From contig CANFGA010000268.1 in assembly GCA_947446335.1 (NCBI GenBank), forward strand, positions 1 through 5,184: DNA of 5,184 nt. Reading direction: 5' to 3'. Made by a program: the position numbers and the translations under genes. The notes under the pieces were generated by a model, which saw only the letters and a program-made list of their open reading frames with translations, did not search any database and was not told where the DNA came from. Positions 1 through 5,184 of the stretch are shown here, in pieces. The stretch comes from Oxalobacteraceae bacterium. GTDB lineage: Bacteria > Pseudomonadota > Gammaproteobacteria > Burkholderiales > Burkholderiaceae_D. Each line of letters starts with the position of its first letter. Within the stretch, counting starts at the first letter, position 1.

Positions 1-957
1 CATGCGTATCTGAAGATCACATCGCGCGCACAACTGCAGCAGGCGCTGCTTGATCCTGCGCTGGCAGCACTGCCGCGCCTGCTGCTGGGCGGGGGCAGCA
101 ACATCTTGCTCACGCAAGACTTCGATGGTCTGGTGCTGCACATGGCCAGCAGCGGCATCGAGATCGTTGCCAGCGACGCGTTTGATCCTGACATCCACTA
201 CGTTTGCGCCGCCGCCGGCGAAAACTGGCACGGTTTTGTCATGTGGACGCTGGCGCAAGGCTTGGGTGGCCTGGAAAACCTGGCGCTGATTCCGGGTACC
301 GTGGGCGCGGCCCCGATCCAGAATATCGGCGCGTACGGAGTCGAGATCAAGGATTACTTGCACAGCGTGACCGTGTTCGATGGCGACAGCGGCCAAACGC
401 GCGTGATGGATCGGGCTGCTTGCCGGCTCGCTTATCGCGACAGCATCTTCAAGCATGCCGACGGGCGCGCGCTGGTGATACTGGATGTGACCTTCGCTCT
501 GCCGAAAAACTGGCAACCGCAATTGCGTTACGCCGAATTGGCGCAGGCGCTAGGCGAAATCGCGGCGCCGACTGCGCGCGAGATCGCCGACGCAGTGATT
601 GCGATCCGGCGTCGCAAATTGCCCGATCCTGCCGTGATCGGCAATGCGGGCAGTTTTTTCAAGAATCCGGTGGTATCAACCGAGCAGTGCGCGTCGCTGC
701 TGAAGGAGTTTCCGGCGCTGGTGCACCATGCGCAAGGAGATGGCAGCGAAAAACTGGCGGCCGGATGGCTGATTGATCAGTGTGGCTGGAAGGGCAAGAA
801 TCTGGGCCCGGCCGGGGTCTATCCGAAACAGGCGCTGGTGTTGGTCAACAACGGTGGCGCCAGCGGCTGGGACATCGTCAAGCTGGCTCAGGCGATACAG
901 GCCGATGTGCTGGCCAGGTACGGCGTGCGGCTGGAGCCGGAGCCGGTATTCGTCTGA
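1..957 (+). CDS. murB: UDP-N-acetylenolpyruvoylglucosamine reductase MurB, 5' end outside window
   Basis: MurB uses NADPH and bound FAD in the cytoplasm to reduce UDP-GlcNAc-enolpyruvate to UDP-N-acetylmuramate, the second committed step of peptidoglycan precursor synthesis. The frame is open from base 1 to the TGA at 955-957 (318 codons), so the true start lies left of the window; by alignment from memory with the 342-residue E. coli protein, roughly 16-20 residues are missing. The FAD-binding loop GGGSNILL is at 88-111, followed by GENWH, then GLENLALIPGTVG and PIQNIGAYGVE. YRDSIFK carries the Arg (436-438) equivalent to E. coli Arg159. GNAGSFFKNP carries the catalytic Ser (652-654, E. coli Ser229), and the terminal LEPE carries the Glu (940-942, E. 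coli Glu325). The intact region before GNAGSFF fits the type I form. It ends 11 bp from the convergent ppnP. Family assignment is near certain; promoter and operon partners are outside the window. Confidence 0.97.
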   Translation, partial: HAYLKITSRAQLQQALLDPALAALPRLLLGGGSNILLTQDFDGLVLHMASSGIEIVASDAFDPDIHYVCAAAGENWHGFVMWTLAQGLGGLENLALIPGTVGAAPIQNIGAYGVEIKDYLHSVTVFDGDSGQTRVMDRAACRLAYRDSIFKHADGRALVILDVTFALPKNWQPQLRYAELAQALGEIAAPTAREIADAVIAIRRRKLPDPAVIGNAGSFFKNPVVSTEQCASLLKEFPALVHHAQGDGSEKLAAGWLIDQCGWKGKNLGPAGVYPKQALVLVNNGGASGWDIVKLAQAIQADVLARYGVRLEPEPVFV

Positions 958-968
958 GTTCTTGCAAT

Positions 969-1283
969 CTAGCCGTAGTGGCAGACGTAATCGAGCGTTT
1001 CCAGCGTCTCGATATCGAAATGGGTGTTGGCGCCGACCTGGAATTGCTGGCCTGCCTCGTACAGACTCCATTCGGTGGCATCGGCCAGGCGCACCTTGCA
1101 CTTGCCGGAGACGATTTCCATGATTTCCGGCGCGCCGGTGTTGAACGTCAGCTTTGATGCAAAGATGACGCCGATGCTTTTCTTGCTGCCGTCCGGAAAC
1201 AGCACGGTGTGGGAGATGCATTTGCCATCGAAATAGATCGATGCTTTCTTGACGACGCTGACATTGTCCAGTTGTGTGCTCAT
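969..1283 (-). CDS. ppnP: Pyrimidine/purine nucleoside phosphorylase PpnP (DUF1255/UPF0345, YaiE-like)
   Basis: This 104-residue cytoplasmic protein resembles E. coli PpnP (YaiE), a small cupin-fold enzyme that splits a broad range of nucleosides with phosphate into free base and ribose 1-phosphate. Family-typical stretches are KKSIGVIFASKLTFNTG (residues 34-50), APEIMEIVSGKCKV (51-64), LADATEWSLYEAG (66-78), and the terminal DYVCHYG matching the E. coli YLCRYL end. The frame stays open upstream to 1448. I chose the ATG at 1281-1283 because AAGGA sits six bases before it and homology begins soon after; the upstream extension is low-complexity and unlike the family. E. coli PpnP has about 94 residues, so this one carries roughly ten extra at the N-terminus. 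Stop is TAG at 969-971. It converges on murB and diverges from the cation ATPase, so it appears to be transcribed alone. Family is clear; substrate range is inferred from the E. coli enzyme. Confidence 0.93.
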   Translation of the reverse strand: MSTQLDNVSVVKKASIYFDGKCISHTVLFPDGSKKSIGVIFASKLTFNTGAPEIMEIVSGKCKVRLADATEWSLYEAGQQFQVGANTHFDIETLETLDYVCHYG

Positions 1284-1289
1284 TGCTTT

Positions 1290-1294
1290 TCCTT
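1290..1294 (-). promoter_or_regulatory. Shine-Dalgarno site that fixes the ppnP start
   Basis: Read leftward this is AAGGA, six bases before the ATG at 1283-1281. It is the clearest ribosome binding site in the window and the reason for rejecting the longer open frame that begins at 1448. Confidence 0.75.
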
Positions 1295-1320
1295 GGGTCG
1301 AATCGTTGGTCGGTCGCCAT

Positions 1321-1333
1321 CCGGCCTGGCCGG
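1321..1333 (-). repeat. 13-bp near-palindrome in the ppnP leader
   Basis: CCGGCC-T-GGCCGG is a perfect 6-bp inverted repeat around one central base, 38 bp before the ppnP start codon and inside its probable 5' untranslated region. The one-base centre rules out a tight hairpin using all pairs. The symmetry could serve a dimeric DNA-binding protein, or be chance in GC-rich DNA. Confidence 0.3.
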
Positions 1334-1345
1334 CGGCGCTCGCGC

Positions 1346-1374
1346 ATCGTAACCCAATCGTTGCTTTTGTTCCA
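1346..1374 (-). promoter_or_regulatory. Candidate sigma-70 promoter for ppnP (weak)
   Basis: On the minus strand TGGAAC (1374-1369, three of six matches to TTGACA) and TACGAT (1351-1346, four of six to TATAAT) are separated by 17 bases. The -10 box lies about 60 bases before the ppnP start codon. The matches are poor, and nothing better was found by eye in the 157 bases upstream of the gene, so this is only a suggestion. Confidence 0.2.
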
Positions 1375-1530
1375 GCCTGAAATGCTGATCTGACATGGCT
1401 GCTGAAGCCGCAGCTGTGGCCGCTGCATGCTTGATCACAAGGCGGCACATCGATTGATCGGCATCAAGTCGGCAGCGGCATCATCCCGACATGCTGTTCC
1501 CCATCGATTTGCTCTTGCCATGTTGAATTC

Positions 1531-4374
1531 ATGCTGAACCCCGGAACCGACGATCCATGCATCCGCTCTGCAGCCGAGGTCGCAGCCGATCTGGGGACCG
1601 ATCCGGTGCTCGGCTTGACGCCCGAGCAAGCCGCGCAGCGGCTGCTGGCAAACGGGCCCAATGCGCTGGCCCGGTCGCTGCCAGCGCCTTTGTGGCTTCG
1701 CCTGTTGCCGCACTTCCAGAATCCGCTGATTTACCTGTTGCTGGGCGCCGTTGTCATCACGCTGATGATCTGGGGTATCGATGGCTTTCCCGGTTGGCCG
1801 GTCGATGCGATCGTCATCGTGGCCATCATCGTCTTCAATGCAGTGCTGGGTTATCTGCAGGAAGCCAAAGCCGAGCATGCGATCGCGGCGCTGGCCCGGA
1901 TGACGACGGTGATGTCCGGCGTGATCCGCTGCGGCCAAGTGCTGCGCATCCCCAGCGTCGACTTGGTGCGCGGCGACCTTCTGTTGCTCAGCGAAGGCGA
2001 TGCGGTGGGCGCCGATGCGCGTCTGGTCGAGGCCAGTTCGCTGCGGATGCAGCAAGCCGCGCTGACCGGCGAGAGCGAAGCGGTGGTCAAGAATGCCGCA
2101 GTATTGGGAGCGCCTGCTGTGCTGGCCGAGCGCGCCAACATGGTTTTCAAGGGCACTGCGGTGGCGCGCGGCAGTGCGCGCGCGATCGTCACCGCCACCG
2201 GCATGGCGACCGAGGTCGGGGCGATCGCCGGCATGCTGGCTGCAGCCGAAGAGCAAGTGACGCCGCTGCAAAAAGAGTTGCAGTCGATCGCGCGCATGCT
2301 GGGCGGCGCGGTGATCGCCATTTGCCTGCTGGTGATGGCGATCATCTCGTTGGTGTCCGGCGTCGACAGCGCCTCTGACGCCGGCGCTTTGCTGCTGTTC
2401 GGCGTTGCGCTGGCGGTGGCGGCAGTGCCCGAAGGCTTGCCGGCGATTCTGTCGGTGGTGCTGGCGCTCGGCGCACAGCGCATCGCTCGGCGCCATGCGA
2501 TCATCAAGAGGCTGTCATCGGTCGAGACGCTGGGCTCGGCCTCGGTGATTTGCGTCGACAAGACCGGCACCTTGACCCGCTCCGAGATGACGATACAGCG
2601 CACGATGACCGCCTCAGGTGGCACCCGCGTGAGCGGCGTCGGCTATGCGCCACACGGGCAATTCGAGCATGAAGGCGCTGCCTTGCAAGCGGGGCCTTTG
2701 CACGCCGAACACATCGTGCTGCTCGGCGCAGGCAGCTTGGCGGGCAATGCCGACTTGCGCGAGGGCGAGGGCGGCATCTGGGAAATTCGCGGCGATCCGA
2801 CCGAAGCGGCCTTCCTGGTGGCCGAGCGCAAGCTTGGCGTGCACCAGCGCCGCATGCAGCGCTTCGAGCGTGTCGCCGAGATCGCGTTCACGTCCGAGCG
2901 CAAGATGATGTCGACCATCGCCATCGATCACGAGGATGGCGCTGCGCTGGTATTGATCAGCAAGGGCGCGCCCGACATCTTGCTGGAGCGCTGCACCAGG
3001 ATGCGGGTCGGGATGGCCGTGGTGCTGCTCACGCCAGCGCTGCGCGCACGCGCGCTGGCCGACGTGGACTTGTTGTCGGATGAGGCGCTGCGCACGCTGG
3101 CAGTGGCTTACCGGCCCTTGGCGGCGGGCGAGGGCGTGGCAGGCAAGCTGGAGCCAGGGCTGCAGCCAGGATTGGAACATGGGCTGGAAGCAGGACTGGA
3201 ACCTGAGTTGGAGCAGGATCTGATCTATGTCGGCAGCGTCGGCATCATCGATCCGCCGCGCCCCGAAGCGAGACCGGCGATCCTGGAGGCGCAGCGGGCC
3301 GGCATCCGGATTGTCATGCTTACTGGCGACCATCCGCGCACGGCGGCGCGCATTGCGGCCGATCTGGGCATCGTCGCTCCCGGCACTGCTGCCGTGAGCC
3401 CGGTGCAGCTCGATGCGCTGGATGACGCCGCTTTCGCGCAAGCGGTGCGCCACACCTCGGTTTTTGCACGGGTGGCGCCGCTGCACAAACTGCGTATCGT
3501 CGCCGCGTTGCAAGCGAACGGCGAGATCGTGGCGATGACCGGCGATGGCGTCAACGATGCGCCGGCGCTGAAGGCAGCCGATATCGGCGTGGCGATGGGC
3601 ATCACCGGCACCGAAGTGGCGAAGGAGGCGGCCAGGATGATCTTGTTGGATGATAATTTTGCCACCATCATCGCGGCGGTGCGCGAGGGGCGGGCGATCT
3701 TCGACAATATCCGCAAGTTCTTGCGCTATCTGTTGTCGTCGAACATGGGCGAGGTGCTGACCGTGTTCCTGGGCGTGCTCGGCGCGCGGTGGATCGGGCT
3801 GGTCGATGTTAGCGGCGAGGTGCTGCTGCCGCTGCTGGCGACGCAAATCTTGTGGATCAATCTGATCACCGATTCGGCTCCGGCGCTGGCGCTGGGGCTC
3901 GATCCGCACACCGACGATCTGATGGCGCGCCCGCCGCGTCGCCCTGGCCAGCGCTGCATCGATGGCCCGATGTGGGCTGGCGTGCTGCAAGTGGGTCTGG
4001 TGATGGCGCTGGTGACGCTGCTGACGATCGATATCTGCCTGCCCGGCGGGATGATCGAAGGCGCGCAGAGCCTGGACAGCGCGCGCAGCGCCGGCTTCAC
4101 GGTGCTGGTGTTTGGCCAGTTGTTCAATTGCTTCAATGCCAGGTCGGAAACGCGCAGCGCCTTGCACCGGCTCTGGGTCAACCGGGCTCTGTGGGCTGCG
4201 GTGCTGCTGTCGGTGCTGCTGCAAGTTGCGGTGGTCGAACTGCCAGTGCTGAACCTGGCCTTTGACACGGTACCCATGGGCTTGCAGCAATGGCTGCTGT
4301 GCGCGGCGATGAGCAGCACCGTGCTGTGGTGCACCGAGTTGCGCAAGCTGGTGGTGCGCTGGCGAGACCGATGA
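1531..4374 (+). CDS. P2A-type (SERCA/PacL-like) cation-transporting ATPase, probable calcium pump
   Basis: This 947-residue inner-membrane pump would couple ATP hydrolysis to cation export, most likely Ca2+. In order: cation-ATPase N-terminal domain (about 12-60); M1-M2 (about 66-82, 91-109); actuator domain with TGES at 179-182; M3 (257-277); M4 with PEGLP at 300-304; phosphorylation motif DKTGT with Asp343; nucleotide-binding KGAPD (Lys478); DPPRP (574-578); TGDHP (598-602); TGDGVNDAP with Asp672 and Asp676; then M5-M10 to the C-terminus. Aligned from memory with SERCA, the ion ligands are all kept: Glu301 in M4, Asn738 and Glu741 in M5, Asn777, Thr780 and Asp781 in M6, and Glu873 in M8. 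This argues for Ca2+ over H+ or Na+/K+, but transport itself is inferred. A tetrapeptide repeat fills residues 540-563. The ATG at 1531 is chosen because family homology starts about ten residues later, although no good ribosome binding site precedes it. It stands alone, divergent from ppnP and convergent with argG. Confidence 0.95.
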   Translation: MLNPGTDDPCIRSAAEVAADLGTDPVLGLTPEQAAQRLLANGPNALARSLPAPLWLRLLPHFQNPLIYLLLGAVVITLMIWGIDGFPGWPVDAIVIVAIIVFNAVLGYLQEAKAEHAIAALARMTTVMSGVIRCGQVLRIPSVDLVRGDLLLLSEGDAVGADARLVEASSLRMQQAALTGESEAVVKNAAVLGAPAVLAERANMVFKGTAVARGSARAIVTATGMATEVGAIAGMLAAAEEQVTPLQKELQSIARMLGGAVIAICLLVMAIISLVSGVDSASDAGALLLFGVALAVAAVPEGLPAILSVVLALGAQRIARRHAIIKRLSSVETLGSASVICVDKTGTLTRSEMTIQRTMTASGGTRVSGVGYAPHGQFEHEGAALQAGPLHAEHIVLLGAGSLAGNADLREGEGGIWEIRGDPTEAAFLVAERKLGVHQRRMQRFERVAEIAFTSERKMMSTIAIDHEDGAALVLISKGAPDILLERCTRMRVGMAVVLLTPALRARALADVDLLSDEALRTLAVAYRPLAAGEGVAGKLEPGLQPGLEHGLEAGLEPELEQDLIYVGSVGIIDPPRPEARPAILEAQRAGIRIVMLTGDHPRTAARIAADLGIVAPGTAAVSPVQLDALDDAAFAQAVRHTSVFARVAPLHKLRIVAALQANGEIVAMTGDGVNDAPALKAADIGVAMGITGTEVAKEAARMILLDDNFATIIAAVREGRAIFDNIRKFLRYLLSSNMGEVLTVFLGVLGARWIGLVDVSGEVLLPLLATQILWINLITDSAPALALGLDPHTDDLMARPPRRPGQRCIDGPMWAGVLQVGLVMALVTLLTIDICLPGGMIEGAQSLDSARSAGFTVLVFGQLFNCFNARSETRSALHRLWVNRALWAAVLLSVLLQVAVVELPVLNLAFDTVPMGLQQWLLCAAMSSTVLWCTELRKLVVRWRDR
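3148..3219 (+). repeat. Six degenerate 12-bp tandem repeats inside the cation ATPase
   Basis: Six consecutive 12-bp units with approximate consensus CTGGAACCAGGA begin at 3148, 3160, 3172, 3184, 3196 and 3208. They encode LEPG, LQPG, LEHG, LEAG, LEPE and LEQD (residues 540-563). The unit is a multiple of three, so the frame is preserved. They lie between the AVAYRPL strand of the nucleotide-binding domain and the VGIIDPPRP segment leading back to the phosphorylation domain, where relatives usually have a shorter acidic linker. The variation among units at both base and residue level suggests an old expansion. Confidence 0.85.
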
Positions 4375-4393
4375 TCCCGCTTTGCGTCAAACC

Positions 4394-4427
4394 AAAAAAA
4401 AGCCGCCATGCAGGTTCGCATGGCGGC
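4394..4427 (-). terminator. Rho-independent terminator of argG
   Basis: The stem arms GCCGCCATGC (4402-4411) and GCATGGCGGC (4418-4427) are perfectly complementary over 10 bp around a six-base loop. Read leftward, the hairpin is followed at once by eight T (4401-4394), and it starts 22 bases after the argG stop. On the plus strand the hairpin lies 27 bases after the ATPase stop but is followed only by CTTTCT, so it may halt rightward transcription less efficiently. It is the only terminator-like structure in the 75-bp convergent gap. Confidence 0.93.
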
Positions 4428-4449
4428 CTTTCTGCTGATGCAGTGGAAC

Positions 4450-5184
4450 TTATTGGCCGCGTTTTTCGCGCGCGATCGCTGCAATGCGCATGCGCAGCGC
4501 ATTGAGCTTGATGAAGCCGCCGGCATCAGCCTGGTTGTAGGCGCCGCCGTCTTCGTCGAAGGTCGCGATGTTCATGTCGAACAGCGAATCGGTCTTCGAA
4601 TCACGGGCAACGACGATCACATTGCCCTTGTACAGCTTCAGGCGCACCCAGCCGTTCACGCATTGCTGGGTATGGTCGATCAGGGTTTGCAGCGCGATAC
4701 GCTCCGGCGCCCACCAGTAACCGTTGTAGATCATCGATGCGTAGCGCGGCATCAGATCATCTTTCAAATGCGCCACTTCCCGGTCCAGCGTGATCGATTC
4801 GATCGCGCGGTGGGCGCGCAGCATGATGGTACCGCCCGGGGTTTCGTAGCAGCCGCGCGACTTCATGCCGACGTAGCGGTTTTCCACCAGATCGAGGCGG
4901 CCGATGCCGTGCTTGCCGCCGACGCGGTTCAATTCGGTCAGCACTGCGGCCGGCGTCATGCGCGCGCCGTTGAGGGCGACGATGTCGCCTTTTTCGTATT
5001 CGATGTCCAGGTATTCCGGGCTATCTGGCGCAGCTTCCGGGCTGACGGTCCAGCGCCACATCGATTCCTCGGCTTCGGCGCTCGGGTTTTCCAGATGCCG
5101 GCCTTCGAAGCTGATGTGCAACAAGTTGGCGTCCATCGAATACGGTGCGCCGCCATTCTTGTGCTTCATGTCGATTTCGATGCC
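4450..5184 (-). CDS. argG: Argininosuccinate synthase ArgG, C-terminal part, 5' end outside window
   Basis: ArgG joins citrulline and aspartate with ATP to give argininosuccinate, the penultimate step of arginine synthesis, in the cytoplasm. The frame is open from the right window edge to the TAA at 4452-4450, giving 244 residues; the ATP-binding N-terminal domain (roughly 160 residues, with the SGGLDTS loop) is outside. The visible part is the synthetase domain: PYSMDANLLHIS, WTVSPEAAPD, VALNG, GGKHGIGRLD, VENRYVGMKSRGCYETPGG, and the C-terminal RLKLYKGN and GFIKLNAL. Citrulline contacts described for the short-form enzymes (Thermus Ser173, Ser182, Glu258, Tyr270) are present with the same spacing: Ser at 5139-5137, Ser at 5112-5110, Glu at 4884-4882, Tyr at 4848-4846. 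The sequence fits the roughly 400-residue short type rather than the 447-residue E. coli ArgG. The ATG at 5169 is internal, because the frame continues upstream of it. A strong terminator follows. Confidence 0.97.
   Translation of the reverse strand, partial: GIEIDMKHKNGGAPYSMDANLLHISFEGRHLENPSAEAEESMWRWTVSPEAAPDSPEYLDIEYEKGDIVALNGARMTPAAVLTELNRVGGKHGIGRLDLVENRYVGMKSRGCYETPGGTIMLRAHRAIESITLDREVAHLKDDLMPRYASMIYNGYWWAPERIALQTLIDHTQQCVNGWVRLKLYKGNVIVVARDSKTDSLFDMNIATFDEDGGAYNQADAGGFIKLNALRMRIAAIAREKRGQ

Larger units (their letters stand above)
1284..1530. promoter_or_regulatory. Divergent intergenic region between ppnP and the cation ATPase
   Basis: These 247 bp separate two divergent start codons, so they must hold a leftward promoter for ppnP and, unless the ATPase is read from further away, a rightward one for it. 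I could not identify a convincing rightward -35/-10 pair. The bases just before the ATPase ATG contain no purine-rich Shine-Dalgarno sequence. Two tiny open frames start at ATG 1491 (11 codons, stop 1524-1526) and ATG 1520 (5 codons, stop 1535-1537) immediately ahead of and overlapping the ATPase start. No RNA gene, riboswitch or mobile-element end is recognisable. Confidence 0.5.

Noticed and set aside
106..957. A murB start at the TTG at 106.
   Set aside because: This codon is inside the FAD-binding GGGSNILL motif, and the frame is open to the left window edge, so the real start is outside.
676..1428. A 250-codon minus-strand frame spanning the ends of murB and ppnP.
   Set aside because: It overlaps two well-supported genes in other frames, and its product is low-complexity and resembles no family I know.
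1284..1448. An N-terminal extension of ppnP to an ATG at 1448.
   Set aside because: The extra 55 residues do not resemble the family, whereas the ATG at 1283 has an AAGGA site six bases upstream and gives a length close to that of known PpnP.
1430..1468. Inverted repeat CTTGAT (1430-1435) and ATCAAG (1463-1468) upstream of the ATPase.
   Set aside because: There are only six base pairs around a 27-base gap and the match does not extend; too weak to call an operator, hairpin or riboswitch.
1301..1509. Two pairs of 8-bp direct repeats in the intergenic region: AATCGTTG at 1301 and 1356, CATCGATT at 1448 and 1502, each about 54-55 bp apart, as if at five helical turns.
   Set aside because: In about 250 bp a repeated 8-mer is expected by chance roughly every second region, and the units are not palindromic or extended, so an operator pair is not supported.
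2614..4290. A 558-codon open frame on the minus strand, antisense to the ATPase, and a similar 353-codon frame at 1435-2496.
   Set aside because: The translations are rich in Arg, Gln, His and Ala with no recognisable domain, as expected from the complement of a GC-rich gene; the plus-strand frame has every P-type ATPase motif.
1..5184. A search by eye for a novel multi-gene system, mobile element, CRISPR array or structured RNA.
   Set aside because: All substantial open frames resolve to four known families. The remaining non-coding DNA totals about 330 bp and shows only ordinary regulatory-size elements.

Overview
The window is a GC-rich, densely coded piece of a bacterial chromosome. It holds four protein genes: the two at the edges run off the window, and the two inside are complete. 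The short (about 400-residue) type of argininosuccinate synthase, a MurB of the E. coli type I form, a PpnP about ten residues longer at its N-terminus than the E. coli protein, and the general codon use all suggest a betaproteobacterium, most likely Burkholderiales and possibly Oxalobacteraceae. That placement is inferred from the look of the proteins; no search was run. No transposase, integrase, tRNA, rRNA, CRISPR array or phage gene is visible.

Layout, left to right. At 1-957 (+) lies murB, cut at its 5' end by the window edge; it encodes the FAD-dependent reductase of peptidoglycan precursor synthesis. After only 11 bp comes ppnP (969-1283, -), a small cupin-like nucleoside phosphorylase that converges on murB. 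A 247-bp divergent intergenic region (1284-1530) must carry the promoters for ppnP (leftward) and for the next gene (rightward). At 1531-4374 (+) lies a 947-residue P-type ATPase of the P2A (SERCA/PacL-like) class with every catalytic motif intact. All seven side-chain positions I compared with the SERCA calcium sites are conserved. A 75-bp convergent gap follows, with a strong hairpin terminator oriented for the leftward gene. At 4450-5184 (-) lies the C-terminal part of argG, cut at its 5' end by the right window edge.

The genes do not form an operon: every neighbouring pair is convergent or divergent, so each is probably its own unit here, though argG and murB may belong to units extending outside the window. 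Their jobs are mostly unrelated housekeeping (cell-wall precursor, nucleoside salvage, arginine synthesis), and the ATPase is the one accessory-looking gene. I see no new multi-gene system. The feature most worth a second look is a degenerate 12-bp tandem repeat (six copies, in frame) in the ATPase. It adds a Leu-Glu-x-Gly tetrapeptide array at the junction between the nucleotide-binding and phosphorylation domains.
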